The notes beneath the pieces are model-generated. The model was given only the letters and a program-made list of their open reading frames with translations, made no database searches and was not told where the DNA came from. The translations under genes and the position numbers were made by a program. From assembly GCA_002897995.1 (NCBI GenBank), contig BDTT01000114.1, forward strand, positions 1 through 64,000: DNA of 64,000 nt. Reading direction: 5' to 3'. Every line of letters starts with the position of its first letter. Within the stretch, counting starts at the first letter, position 1. Positions 40,892 to 51,423 of the stretch are shown here, in pieces. Source of the DNA: a bacterium BMS3Bbin10 (GTDB lineage Bacteria > Pseudomonadota > Alphaproteobacteria > Rhizobiales > Methyloligellaceae).

Positions 40892-42979
40892 CTATGCGGC
40901 CGCGACGTCCTTGAGGAACTCGTCCACCACGTTGCGCAGCTTTTCGGTATCGCCCGCGACATTATGCGCGGCGGCGAGCACCTGATCGGCCGACCTCTGG
41001 CTTTCGTCCGCCGCCTGGCTGACACCGGTGATGTTCTGGGACACCTCGTTCGAACCGGCGGCGGCCTGCTGGACATTGTTCGAAATTTCCGAGGTGCAGG
41101 CGCCCTGCTGCTCTACCGCCGCGGCAATCGATTCGGTTGCGGCGGACACTTCGCCCATGGTTTCCGCGATGCCGCGAATAGCCGCCACCGAGCTGTCGGT
41201 CTCCTGTTGAATGCCGGCGACCTGCTCGGAGATCGCCTCGGTGGCTTTGGCTGTCTGCGTGGCCAGTTCCTTGACCTCCGACGCCACCACTGCAAAGCCC
41301 TTGCCGGCCTCGCCGGCGCGCGCGGCCTCGATGGTGGCGTTGAGCGCCAGCAGATTGGTCTGCTCGGCGATGTCCTGAATCAGCGAAATCACCTCGCCGA
41401 TCTTCTGGGCCGCTTCGGCAAGGCTGGCGATCTTTCCATCGGTCTCGATGGTCGCCTCGCTGGCCCGGCCCACCACATCCTTGGTCTGGGAAATCTGGCG
41501 GGAGATCTCACTGATCGAAGCGCTCAGCTCTTCCGCCGCGGAGGCCACGGCCTGGACATTTGCCGAAGCCTCCTCCGAGGCGGCCGAAACGCTGCCGGCC
41601 TGAGCGGTGGTCTGCGTTGCGATCGTCGAGAGCGACTTGGCCGTGGACTCCATCTGCGCGGTGTTCGCCGACACGGTCTCGAGCACGGACTGGATGGTTT
41701 CGCGGAAGGCGGAAATGAGTTCGTCCACCCGCTTTTGAGTGGCCGCCCGCTCCGCCTGTTCCTTCTCGCTCGCGGACGCCAGCCGCGCGCGCTCAATCGC
41801 ATTCTCCTTGAACACATCGACGGAGCGCGCCATGGCGCCTATTTCATTGTCTTGACGGTACTGGGAGACATCGGCGCTGTCGTCCCCTTCCGCCAGCGCG
41901 GTCATCGCGGCGGTGATGCCGTTCACCGGCCGCATGATCCGCCGGAAAAGGACCACATAGGCCAGCGCGGCCAGAAGCAGCGAGGTCACGATGGCGATGG
42001 CCAGAACGATACGGGTGATCCTGGACGTCGCGGAAAGATCCGCGGACAGATCTCCTGCGGCCATAACCATATGATGGCCGATCAAGCTGACAAGCGTGGC
42101 GAGTCCCTTGAGCGCGGGCCCGTCGTTTACCTTGACCTGTTTGTCGATCTGCTCGGGCGTCAGGCCGGAGCCCGCCAGTTCCTCCACTTTCGCAAGTCCG
42201 GCCCCGTAGGCGTCAATCACGCCGGCGATATCGGAAAGGGCCTTCTCTTCTTTTTCGTCGACGCCGGACGCGCGATAGCGCTCGATCGTGGCGCGCAGCC
42301 CGCTCATCGCCTTGCGCACCTTTTCGATGCGGGGCGCGTCCTGGCGCAGCACATAGTTCTTGAACTGATGAATCATGCCGCCATAGCCGAAGCCGTCGCG
42401 CAAGCCCTTGACCAGTTCCGTTTTGGTGGCGCCGGCGCCATCCTCGCGGCCGCTTCTGACCGCATCCGTCAGCGTCGCAATACCCGCGATTGCGGCCTTG
42501 TCGGAAATCTTGACCGTCTGGTCGATTTCACGCGCTGTCTTGCCCTCCGCGGCGAGCCCGGAAACGACCGCGATCTTCTGGCTGTAGACGGCAACCGTCT
42601 TTCGGATCGCGTCGAGTGCGGCCTTCTCATCCGCGTTGGGAGCGGTGTTGGCATATCTGTCGAGCGCGGCCATCGCGGCGCCGGCCGAAATCTGGAATTT
42701 GGCGATACGGGGCGCGTCCTTGCGCAGCACGTAGTTCTTGAAGTGGTGGATCATGCCGCCATAGCCCACATGCTCGACAATCGAGTTGAGGGCCAGCGCT
42801 TTCGGCGAAGTGTCCGCCTTGTATTTGGTCCATAGACTCTGCGCCTCGCCGATCTTGGATGAGGTCAGCACGGAACTGCCGATGAATATGGCCCCCGAAC
42901 CCAGAACGAAGCCTATGACGATGAAACCCAGGGTTCGAATTTTCAAATTGTTGAATGCGTTGAATATCGGCGCGGCCAC
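40892..42979 (-). CDS. Methyl-accepting chemotaxis protein 1 with duplicated N-terminal sensor module
   Basis: Signalling hairpin [62 protein letters not shown] and [21 protein letters not shown]. Confidence 0.95.
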   Translation of the reverse strand: MAAPIFNAFNNLKIRTLGFIVIGFVLGSGAIFIGSSVLTSSKIGEAQSLWTKYKADTSPKALALNSIVEHVGYGGMIHHFKNYVLRKDAPRIAKFQISAGAAMAALDRYANTAPNADEKAALDAIRKTVAVYSQKIAVVSGLAAEGKTAREIDQTVKISDKAAIAGIATLTDAVRSGREDGAGATKTELVKGLRDGFGYGGMIHQFKNYVLRQDAPRIEKVRKAMSGLRATIERYRASGVDEKEEKALSDIAGVIDAYGAGLAKVEELAGSGLTPEQIDKQVKVNDGPALKGLATLVSLIGHHMVMAAGDLSADLSATSRITRIVLAIAIVTSLLLAALAYVVLFRRIMRPVNGITAAMTALAEGDDSADVSQYRQDNEIGAMARSVDVFKENAIERARLASASEKEQAERAATQKRVDELISAFRETIQSVLETVSANTAQMESTAKSLSTIATQTTAQAGSVSAASEEASANVQAVASAAEELSASISEISRQISQTKDVVGRASEATIETDGKIASLAEAAQKIGEVISLIQDIAEQTNLLALNATIEAARAGEAGKGFAVVASEVKELATQTAKATEAISEQVAGIQQETDSSVAAIRGIAETMGEVSAATESIAAAVEQQGACTSEISNNVQQAAAGSNEVSQNITGVSQAADESQRSADQVLAAAHNVAGDTEKLRNVVDEFLKDVAAA

Positions 42980-43237
42980 TGTTGTCGGCTCCTTGAAATG
43001 TCGATCGGAAAAGGCCCGGTCACCTCCCGCTACACGGGGTAAAATATCCGTACATTAGTCCAATTATTGGTAAATGAACCCCTAAGGCAGCGATGAAAAT
43101 GATTGCTACCCCAGATTGTGGAAATCGATATTTTACATAAATATCAAATATTTATGGTGTACCGGCCCCTGCAACATTGTGATGGATTTCTTTCCTTCCC
43201 GGATTGGTTGCGCATATTCCCGAAAAAATGAACACCG

Positions 43238-43345
43238 TCAAAACCATCCGCCCTGAAATTTGCGTTCAACCACCGCCCGGATCGCCTTCATGATTTTCTG
43301 CTGAACCGTTCATGCAGGGGATCGCGGCGAAGTTCCCGCCGCTGT
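43238..43345 (-). pseudogene. hemH 3'-end remnant A
   Basis: NSGGNFAAIPCMNGS..., frameshift, MKAIRAVVERKFQGGWF* versus intact hemH QNFAAIPCLNDSDEGMKVIRSVVERELQGWV*. Confidence 0.8.
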
Positions 43346-43357
43346 TTTTGCAAAAAA

Positions 43358-43410
43358 AAGATGGGGTCCGGGACGAGACACTCAAGAAATGCATGAAGAA
43401 AAAAAAGCAA
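43358..43410 (+). pseudogene. Decayed 3' end of a second small-peptide gene
   Basis: DGVRDETLKKCMKKKKQ versus intact DEVWDETLKKCVKKES at 40620-40805. Confidence 0.75.
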
Positions 43411-43497
43411 GGGTTAGCCGGCCCTTTCCGGGATGCCCGGGCGGGCAGCCGGCCTGAGGGCAGGGCCGCGCGCCCGATATTCCAGACAATCCGGCAG

Positions 43498-45654
43498 CTA
43501 CGCGGCCGCGGAGTGCGTTCCGGAGAGGAAACAGCGCATGCGGTCCCGCATCGCGGCGTCAAGGTCCAGTTTCAGATGAACGCCCTGTTCGCTCAAATTG
43601 ACGACCATGGCGGAAAGACCTTCGCCGAGTCCGTCAATATCGAGCTCCACGCGGTCTTTCACCGACAAACTGAACTCTATTTCGGAAGCCAGCGCACCGT
43701 CCGGCGAAAGGTCCCTGATCTTGCAGGGCGCACAATCTCCACCCTTCCGGAAAACGGCGTCCCATTCGCCTTCCAGGCGCTGCGTCTGGCGCCGGTCCTC
43801 GAGTTGCCAGCTCACAATATCTTCGAGGAAGGTATCGACCGACTGGTTCAGCTCGCCTGCTTCGGCCATCATCTGCGTCAGCGACTCAAGCATCCCGGTT
43901 GCCGATTCATCGACCTGCCCGAAAGCGCTGGTGATTTCGACGATGTTCTCCGAGACTTCCTGCGTGCCCGCGTTAACTTCCCTGATGCTGCCGGATATCT
44001 GCTCGACCGAGGCGTGCTGTTCCTGCATCGCCGCCGCGATCAATTCGGTAACCTGCGAGCTTTCCTGAATGCAGAGAGTTATGTCGCTGATCGAGGTTTG
44101 AGCCTCGGATGTGGCTTCCTGGATGCGTTGAATCTTTGTGGTGATGTCCTGGGTGGCGTTGGACGTCTGCTGGGCCAGTTCCTTGACCTCCGACGCCACC
44201 ACCGCAAAGCCCTTGCCGGCCGCGCCGGCGCGCGCCGCCTCGATGGTGGCGTTGAGCGCAAGCAGATTGGTTTGCTCGGCGACGGCGGAAATCATTTCCA
44301 CCACCTGGCCGACATCGGCGGCGGCGTCGGTGAGAACCGTGACCTTTTCATCGGCCGTTCTGGCCGTCTTCGCTGCGTCCGACGCGATCCCGCTGGCTTT
44401 TTGGATCATTTGACCGATCTCGCCGATGGAGGCGAATATCTGCTCGCTGGCTGACGCGACGGAGCCCAGATTGGATGTCGCCTCCTCCGAAGCCGAGGCA
44501 ACGGTCCCCGCGGTGCAGTTGGTATCCGTGGTTACGGTCGAGAGCAATTTTGCCGTTTCGCACAATTGTGTCGCGTTGGTCGCGACACTGGCGGCCGCGG
44601 GTTTCAGCACATTGGTGCAGAAGTCGGAGAGCTTCTCGGCGACCTGTTTGCGCTCCCTGGCGGTAAGGCGCTGATTTTCTATCTGCCGATCCTGCATGTT
44701 CTGCCGTTCCGCGACCGCCTCTTTCAGCACCTGCAGAGCCTTTGCCATCGAACCCAGCTCGTCCTTGCGGTCAAGCCCGGGCACTTCGGCGTCTTTGTCG
44801 CCCTCCGCCAGCCGTTTCATCACGCCGACCGCGTTCAGCAGCGGTCGGGTGACCGTTTTAACGGTGAGAATTGTCACAAGAGTCAGGAGGAGACCGGCGG
44901 CGATGGCGGCGATGACCATCTTGTCGGCTATGGCGGCGCCGGCGGCGAGTTGAGGCTCGATCACGGAAGATACCTCAAGCACACCGCGGACATCGCCGAG
45001 TTTCCAGTCGATCTTTGGCGAATCCGCGCGCGTGTTGTGGCAGGTCACACAACCCTGGGCCGCCATCTTGTCGGGAACCGCCACCCGGACGACCTCCTTG
45101 CCGGCTTTCATTTCCTGCCGGGAAAAGACCTTGTCCGGATTTGCGGTCAGGAATGCCCAGGCCTGTTTCTGAAATTCGTCCAGCTTGCGGTCCTTGCGGA
45201 CGGGAAAGGGAAAGCCGCTATAGAGGTTGACGTTCATGTCCTTCTTCGCCAGCAGTTTGCTGACGTCATGGATGAACGTGGCGGGCAGCGGAACACCGTT
45301 CGCCTCGTTCTTGTGATTGAACGAGGGCTTGAGGGATGGTGATTTCACGACCTTCCTGATGACGTTTCTCGTGTAGTAGCCGCGGATGGTCTTGAATTGA
45401 TCGGCGATCTGCTGACCCTGCCGGGTCGCCTCTTCTCGCGCATTGTCAGCCATGATTTTCGGCACAATCAGCGCGATGGCGGCGATGCATAAGACAATGA
45501 CGATGGGAACAGGGAGAATCAGCCGCCATGACAGGCTCCTGCCGCCAAATCTGGTCATACGGCCGATAACCGGGCGAGGCTTGCTGGCCGGGATTGAATT
45601 CGCCATGTGGCACCTCAAATAGCGAACGGGCGCGATGCGTCGTCTAAGCCGCAA
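43498..45654 (-). CDS. Chemoreceptor 2: heme-type (DUF3365-like) sensor, MCP domain, C-terminal PilZ-like domain
   Basis: [31 protein letters not shown] (CXXCH); MCP hairpin; C-terminus [16 protein letters not shown]...[16 protein letters not shown]. Confidence 0.9.
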   Translation of the reverse strand: MRLRRRIAPVRYLRCHMANSIPASKPRPVIGRMTRFGGRSLSWRLILPVPIVIVLCIAAIALIVPKIMADNAREEATRQGQQIADQFKTIRGYYTRNVIRKVVKSPSLKPSFNHKNEANGVPLPATFIHDVSKLLAKKDMNVNLYSGFPFPVRKDRKLDEFQKQAWAFLTANPDKVFSRQEMKAGKEVVRVAVPDKMAAQGCVTCHNTRADSPKIDWKLGDVRGVLEVSSVIEPQLAAGAAIADKMVIAAIAAGLLLTLVTILTVKTVTRPLLNAVGVMKRLAEGDKDAEVPGLDRKDELGSMAKALQVLKEAVAERQNMQDRQIENQRLTARERKQVAEKLSDFCTNVLKPAAASVATNATQLCETAKLLSTVTTDTNCTAGTVASASEEATSNLGSVASASEQIFASIGEIGQMIQKASGIASDAAKTARTADEKVTVLTDAAADVGQVVEMISAVAEQTNLLALNATIEAARAGAAGKGFAVVASEVKELAQQTSNATQDITTKIQRIQEATSEAQTSISDITLCIQESSQVTELIAAAMQEQHASVEQISGSIREVNAGTQEVSENIVEITSAFGQVDESATGMLESLTQMMAEAGELNQSVDTFLEDIVSWQLEDRRQTQRLEGEWDAVFRKGGDCAPCKIRDLSPDGALASEIEFSLSVKDRVELDIDGLGEGLSAMVVNLSEQGVHLKLDLDAAMRDRMRCFLSGTHSAAA

Positions 45655-45849
45655 AGCGCGGAAACAACATGCAATAGAGGTGGCGGGAAACCGGTAAATA
45701 ATTTCTTAAGAGGGCAATGAAATTAAGTACAACCCTAAGTTGTAATTACATGGATTACTTACTATCGCCTATAATTTGTCGCATAGAATCTTTGCCGTAA
45801 GAAGGTCACAATTCATTTCGGGAAGAGAATAGAGTACGGTTACAGGCCG

Positions 45850-45930
45850 TCAAACCCATCCCCCGAGGCCCCGCTCAACCGCCGCGCGGGCCGTCTTCAT
45901 GCCCCCGGATCATGAATGCATGAATGGCGT
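45850..45930 (-). pseudogene. hemH 3'-end remnant B
   Basis: GMKTARAAVERGLGGWV* versus hemH GMKVIRSVVERELQGWV*. Confidence 0.75.
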
Positions 45931-46182
45931 GCAGCGGTTTTCCTGCCATGTTTTTGGCTTGAGCCGTATCCGCCAGCCCCAATACAAGTCTAGATAGCTC
46001 CCGAGATCCTCAACTATACCAAATACAATTACCTCGTTAATAGAATAGTAATAACTAATTACCAATGTTACTGACTGTACTTCTGGTGTTCAAAACATAA
46101 CCACTGGTTGCATAATGTATAAAAATACAACTAAAAGTTGCTTTACTGTTTGAATATTTCCCGCTTCGGGCGCATTCCAAAA

Positions 46183-46743
46183 ATGGAGACATCTATGGGC
46201 AGGGATACTTTCGTTACCGGCAATGAAAATTTCTTCGGGGATGACGATATCATCGTCTCCAAGACCGATCTGAAAGGGCGCATCACCTACGCCAACAAGG
46301 TATTTCTGGATATTGCCGGCTATAGCGAGCGGGAAGTTCTGGGCCAGCCGCACTCCATGATACGCCATCCCGACATGCCGCGCTGCATTTTCAAGCTGCT
46401 GTGGGATACGCTGCAGAGTGGTTCGGAGATATTCGCCTATGTGATCAACCGCTGCAAGAATGGCGATCACTACTGGGTATACGCCCATGTCACGCCCAGC
46501 CAGAAAACCGACGGTGAGATAATCGGGTACCACTCAAACCGCCGTGTGCCCGATCGAAATATCCTCGATGCGGAAATCATCCCGCTTTACCATAAACTGA
46601 GGGCCGTTGAGCAGGCGCAGAACCGCAAGGAAGGTCTGGAAGCTTCGCAAAGCGCGGTCAGCGCTTTTCTGGCCGAGCGCGCCCTGGCCTATGACGAATT
46701 CATAATGACGGTAGGACAGAAGCAGCGGCGGGGTTACAGATAG
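46183..46743 (+). CDS. PAS domain protein (Aer-like)
   Basis: [58 protein letters not shown]. Confidence 0.92.
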   Translation: METSMGRDTFVTGNENFFGDDDIIVSKTDLKGRITYANKVFLDIAGYSEREVLGQPHSMIRHPDMPRCIFKLLWDTLQSGSEIFAYVINRCKNGDHYWVYAHVTPSQKTDGEIIGYHSNRRVPDRNILDAEIIPLYHKLRAVEQAQNRKEGLEASQSAVSAFLAERALAYDEFIMTVGQKQRRGYR

Positions 46744-46814
46744 CGGCAAGCCCCGCGGTATTCTGCCCCAGACCAATCCGACAGGCTCCGCAGGGCCACT
46801 CCCAAGGAACAGGT

Positions 46815-47978
46815 ATGATGTTAAAAATGGGCAATGGCAAAGCCATAGCAAAAGCACGCGCAGCATGCGAAGCGGTCGCCGCCGGCGATTTCGAGGCGCG
46901 TATTCTGAACATTACCGAAAAGGGCGAAGTGGGCGAGCTGATGCACGCCATCAATATGCTGATCGACCGGACCGACGCCTATATGCGCGAGTCCAAGGCG
47001 TGCCTCCAATATGTCAGCCGGAACCAGTATTTCCGGCTTATCGCCGAAAAGGGCATGGTTGGCTCCTTTCTCGAATCCGCCGAAACCATCAACAGGGCCA
47101 CCTATTTCATCAAGGGCCGCAACGATGAGTTCGCGAAAATCGCCGGCCAGTTTGAAGCCAAGATGAAAGAGGTCGTTGAGTCCGTTTCCACATCCGTTGG
47201 CGACCTTCAGACGGTCTCCGAGACCGTCAGCCAGTCATCGAATGACGCCAATGAAAAATCGACATCCGTTGCGGCCGGCGCGGAGGAAGCCTCCACCAAC
47301 ATGCAGGGCGTGGCATCCGCGACCGAAGAGCTCACAAGCGCGATCGGAGAAATAAACCGCCAGGTTGTACAGTCGGCCGGAATCACGTCGGAAGCCGTTG
47401 AAAAATCTCTGCAAATGAGTACACAGATCGGGAGCCTTACCGATGCGTCGCAAAAAATTGGCGATGTTATCGAGCTGATCAGCGCCATCGCGGAGCAGAC
47501 CAATCTTCTGGCGCTGAACGCCACTATCGAAGCCGCGCGCGCGGGAGAGGCGGGCAAGGGGTTTGCGGTGGTCGCCCAGGAGGTGAAAAGCCTGGCCGCC
47601 CAGACCGCGAAGGCGACCGAAGACACCGGAGTGCAGATCACCGGCATCCAGAATGCCACCATGGAGGCCGTTGCGGCCAATGAGGAAATCAGCGAAACGA
47701 TTGCCAAGGTGAATGAAATAACCACGACCATCGCCGCAGCGGTCGAAGAGCAGAGCGCCGCAACGCATGAGATTGCACGCAGCGTGGAACAGGCGGCGGC
47801 GGGCACCACGGAAATCAGCTCCAGCATTTCCCATGTTCGCGACGCCACCTGCAAAACCCAGGAAGCGGCTGAGAGGGTTCTGGGCGCCTCTCAGAATATC
47901 TCCAGGCAGGGAACCGTGCTGCAGGATCTGCGCGGTGAAATGAACGAATTTCTTAACGAGATCAGCAAAACAGGCTGA
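46815..47978 (+). CDS. Chemoreceptor 3, HAMP-like N-terminus, no obvious membrane segment
   Basis: [81 protein letters not shown]. Confidence 0.93.
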   Translation: MMLKMGNGKAIAKARAACEAVAAGDFEARILNITEKGEVGELMHAINMLIDRTDAYMRESKACLQYVSRNQYFRLIAEKGMVGSFLESAETINRATYFIKGRNDEFAKIAGQFEAKMKEVVESVSTSVGDLQTVSETVSQSSNDANEKSTSVAAGAEEASTNMQGVASATEELTSAIGEINRQVVQSAGITSEAVEKSLQMSTQIGSLTDASQKIGDVIELISAIAEQTNLLALNATIEAARAGEAGKGFAVVAQEVKSLAAQTAKATEDTGVQITGIQNATMEAVAANEEISETIAKVNEITTTIAAAVEEQSAATHEIARSVEQAAAGTTEISSSISHVRDATCKTQEAAERVLGASQNISRQGTVLQDLRGEMNEFLNEISKTG

Positions 47979-48280
47979 CGGGCGCCAGGATTATGGCGCG
48001 GGCATGGGAGTTGAAATGAAAACCGATGAAATATGTCGGCAATTCAAAACAAAAATACTGTTCAGGTTATTGAAGCAATTGCAGGCAGGCTGCTCGTTTC
48101 CGCTGTATCCCGGGGAAACGGGAACATTACGATTGATCAGGGCGGCCGGCGTCAGCGGCCTGCTTCCCCCCTGGTGTCCGGGCAGCTGCAGTATAGCCGA
48201 GGATGTGCTGCGATGCGTAGTGGGTGAACGGTGCTTTATCGAATGCTTTGAATCCGGCGACGATATCGCGTGGGTCTAGT

Positions 48281-48402
48281 GCGTATCACCGATAAGCATG
48301 TCCCCGCGAAGGCGGGGATGGAAACCGGTTATCGGAAAAATGATACGCATAAACAAAGAGCTGGATCGCGGTTTTGATTCCATCAAAACATGAAGCGATC
48401 TA
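48281..48402 (-). repeat. Dispersed alphaproteobacterial intergenic repeat, copy A
   Basis: Contains GTTTTGATtccATCAAAAC and GATACGCATAAACAAAGAG; reverse-complement match to 50573-50670. Confidence 0.75.
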
Positions 48403-48417
48403 GTCGTTGGCCAGCCA

Positions 48418-49479
48418 TCAGACCCACCCCTGAAGCTCGCGCTCAACCACGCTGCGGATCACCTTCATGCCTTCATCTGAATCGTTCAGACAGGGGATGG
48501 CGGCGAAATTCTGGCCGCCATGTTCCCTGAAGATATCGCCATTCTCGATCGCGATCTCTTCCAGGGTCTCGACGCAGTCGGCGGCGAAGCCCGGCGTGAT
48601 GACAGCCAGATTTTTCACCCCCTCCCGCGCCAGGGTCTCGACGGTTTTGTCCGTATAGGGCCTGATCCATTGCGCCTTGCCCATGCGCGACTGAAAGGTC
48701 AGGCGCAGGAAATCCTCGCTCCAGCCAAGTTTCTCGCGCAACGCCCGCATGGTCGCGGCGCAATGGTTTTGATAGGGGTCGCCTTTTTCAATATATTTTA
48801 CCGGCAGGCCGTGAAACGAGGCGAGGATGACGTCCGGCTTCCATTTGAGTCGTCTCACTTCGCGTTTGAGAGACGCGGCCAGCGCGCCGATATAAACCGG
48901 GTCGCCGTAATAGGGCGGCACGGTGCGGACGGCCGGCTGCCAGCGCATGGCCTCCAGCGCCTCGAACGCCTTGTCATAAGCGGTCGCGGTCGTGGCGGCG
49001 GCATATTGCGGGTAGAGCGCGAACAGCAGAATACGGTCGCACCCCCGGCTCTTGAGCGCCTCGATGCGGCTCCTGGTTGACGGGTTGCCATAGCGCATGG
49101 CCCAGTCGACGACGATCCTGCCGTTCCCCTTCAGGGCGGCGCCGAGCTTTTCCCCCTGAGAGCGCGTGATGGTGCGCAACGGCGATTCGTCAAGGGTCCT
49201 GTTCCAGATCGAGCGGTAGGCCTCGCCGGAGGAAAACGGGCGCCTCAAAAGGATTGGCCCATTGAGAATAAGCCACCATTTGAGCCGGTTTTCCTCAACC
49301 ACGCGCCGGTCCGACAGGAACTCCTTCAGGTACCGCCGCATGGACCAATAATCCGTCGCGTCCGGCGTGCCGAGATTGAGGAGCAGCACGCCGACCTTGC
49401 CCGAGGCCGGTTCTGCCTGGCCCCGCGGCACAGGTTCCGCATCGGAACGAAAACCACTGCCGCGCCGAGTTTCGCTCAT
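48418..49479 (-). CDS. hemH: Ferrochelatase
   Basis: KVGVLLLNLGTPDATDYWSMRRYLKEFLSDRRVVE, FSFHGLP-type motif (LASFHGLPVKYIEKGDPY), GFAADCVETLEEI. Confidence 0.96.
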   Translation of the reverse strand: MSETRRGSGFRSDAEPVPRGQAEPASGKVGVLLLNLGTPDATDYWSMRRYLKEFLSDRRVVEENRLKWWLILNGPILLRRPFSSGEAYRSIWNRTLDESPLRTITRSQGEKLGAALKGNGRIVVDWAMRYGNPSTRSRIEALKSRGCDRILLFALYPQYAAATTATAYDKAFEALEAMRWQPAVRTVPPYYGDPVYIGALAASLKREVRRLKWKPDVILASFHGLPVKYIEKGDPYQNHCAATMRALREKLGWSEDFLRLTFQSRMGKAQWIRPYTDKTVETLAREGVKNLAVITPGFAADCVETLEEIAIENGDIFREHGGQNFAAIPCLNDSDEGMKVIRSVVERELQGWV

Positions 49480-49637
49480 CTCACCCTGTCTCCATTGTCC
49501 AATATCATTCCTGCGGCCTTGATAGATCAAGCGCGCGGACAACCCAAGAGGCAGCATATGCAAAACCCTCGCTGAACATTGCCTGCCGGGGACGCTTGCA
49601 AGCGCGGTGGCGCCAAGCTAGAAGCCGCTTTTTATAT

Positions 49638-49778
49638 GTCCTACCGCTTGCGCTATATGAGGACTTTTTATATGTCCTGCCGCTTGCGCTTATGAGGACT
49701 TTTTTTATTTGTCCTACCGCTTCGCTATATGAGGACTCCCCCGCTATTATATGTCCTACCGCTTGCGCTTATGAGGAC
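49638..49778. repeat. Four tandem hairpin units directly upstream of the methyltransferase start
   Basis: GTCCT-ACCGCTTGCGCTATATG-AGGAC and variants at 49638-49664, 49674-49699, 49711-49736, 49753-49778. Confidence 0.92.
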
Positions 49779-49785
49779 TCCCCCC

Positions 49786-50550
49786 ATGGGATGGGACCCG
49801 GTTCAATATCTCGCCTTTGGCAGTGAGCGGCTTCAGCCGGCGCTCGATCTGCTCGCCCGCGTACCGCTCGATGCCCCCGGCGCGGTGGTCGATCTGGGCT
49901 GCGGACCCGGCAATGTCACGCGCGCGCTCAAGGCGCGCTGGCCGGAAGCGAAAATCACCGGCGTCGACGGCTCGCCGGAAATGCTGGCGCGGGCCCGCGG
50001 CGAAAACCCGGGCATCCAGTGGGTCGAAGCGGATATGAATGACTGGAAACCCGGCGCGCCGGCCGATCTGATTTATTCCAACGCGGCGCTGCACTGGCTC
50101 GACGATCATGACGCGCTGTTTCCACGCCTCATGGACAATATCGCACCGGGCGGCTTTCTGGCCGTTCAGATGCCGCGCAACTGGGCGGCCCCGTCGCATA
50201 GCTGCATCACGGGGACCGTGCGGGACGGTCCCTGGCGGAACGCATTGGAGCCGCTGCTACGCCCGGGGCCCTCGCACGCTCCCGATGCCTATTACGACAT
50301 CCTCGCCCCTCGCACATCGAGCCTGGCGATCTGGGAAACGGAGTATTGCCAGATCCTCGAAGGCGACAACCCGGTCGCGGAGTTTGTGAAAGGCACGCAG
50401 CTCAAACGCTTCCTCGATGCGCTCGATGAACCGCTACGCGGCAACTTCGAGAATGAGTATCGCGCGCGCATCCTCGCCGCCTATCCCAAACGCAAGGACG
50501 GGAAAACGCTGTTTCCCTTCCGCCGGCTGTTCCTGCTGGCCGGAAAATAG
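49786..50550 (+). CDS. tam: Trans-aconitate 2-methyltransferase
   Basis: MGWDPVQYLAFGSERLQPALDLLARVPLDAPGAVVDLGCGPGNVTRALKARWP. Confidence 0.93.
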   Translation: MGWDPVQYLAFGSERLQPALDLLARVPLDAPGAVVDLGCGPGNVTRALKARWPEAKITGVDGSPEMLARARGENPGIQWVEADMNDWKPGAPADLIYSNAALHWLDDHDALFPRLMDNIAPGGFLAVQMPRNWAAPSHSCITGTVRDGPWRNALEPLLRPGPSHAPDAYYDILAPRTSSLAIWETEYCQILEGDNPVAEFVKGTQLKRFLDALDEPLRGNFENEYRARILAAYPKRKDGKTLFPFRRLFLLAGK

Positions 50551-50572
50551 TCCAACCGCCCGGAACGGGCCT

Positions 50573-50670
50573 GGATCGCTTCATGTTTTGATGGAATCAA
50601 AACCGTGATCCGGGCTTTGTTTATGCGTATCGTTTTTCCGGTAAACGGTTCCCGCCTGCCGGTGATACGC
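50573..50670 (+). repeat. Dispersed alphaproteobacterial intergenic repeat, copy B
   Basis: GGATCGCTTCATGTTTTGATGGAATCAAAACCGTGATCC...GTGATACGC, inverted relative to copy A. Confidence 0.75.
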
Positions 50671-50697
50671 ATCAGGGCCTAGGTCATGAAATTCTTT

Positions 50698-50961
50698 TCA
50701 GCTGCCGTCACTTGACGGCCCGCCCTGGTCGCGGGAAGAGCCGCCCAGCTCCCCGCCGCCCGCGCTGGCCAGCGACTGCGCTTCCAATATTGCCATGTGC
50801 AGCAGATAGGAAAGAAATTCATATCCTTTCTTTTCCGCCCTCGCCTGAAGCTGGTTCAGATCCTTCACCAGCGGCAGCAGCCCTGCCGCCTCCGGTTTTC
50901 CCCGCGAAGACCTCTTGTCAGCATACTTACGTAGTGGGCTATTTTTACTTGAGTTTTTCAC
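50698..50961 (-). CDS. Small hypothetical protein
   Basis: 87 aa; LLPLVKDLNQLQARAEKKGYEFLSYLLHMAILEAQS. Confidence 0.6.
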   Translation of the reverse strand: MKNSSKNSPLRKYADKRSSRGKPEAAGLLPLVKDLNQLQARAEKKGYEFLSYLLHMAILEAQSLASAGGGELGGSSRDQGGPSSDGS

Positions 50962-51423
50962 AATATATAAAAAATTCTGTAGAATTCCCTAAACATTCAT
51001 TAATTAGATTGTGCAATTCCCACAATGGTTACAATTGACTTGCTTGCCAGGTTTCAAGGTCTAAATGATCAGAGAACTGGATTCTTTTGTTGAAAAACCA
51101 ATCGGGCCCATCGGGTTCGACTTCGGCATCGGGCTATGAATTCACAAATCCGCGCGAAATGGCATGTGGCGAATTGCCCATGTTATCAACTGCGTGCAAA
51201 ATCTCTGCGATCCGTATTGTCAATCCGCCCGACCGGAGGCCGGGGGGCGGGCCGTGCTTTTTCCCGGTCTTCCTTGTGCCGCGTTGCGGTCCCGGCAACC
51301 CTTGCGTTGCCATTTTCGGTGGGGGCCAGGCGCCGCTGAACGGGTTCATCCTCCGCGGCGCACCCATTTTTATCGGCCCGCAAATATCCGCCGCCTTCAC
51401 GGACTGGTTTGCAGCCTAGGGGC

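Noticed and set aside
48004-48279. 91-aa + strand ORF after MCP3
   Set aside because: Two overlapping frames of similar length, no motif; left unannotated.
49638-49778. Real repetitive protein N-terminus (YVLPLALMRTPP)
   Set aside because: Translation of a nucleotide hairpin repeat; the methyltransferase fold starts at MGWDPVQYL.
51087-51419. Small + strand ORFs in the gap before the peroxiredoxin
   Set aside because: Open on both strands with no family signal; cannot be supported.
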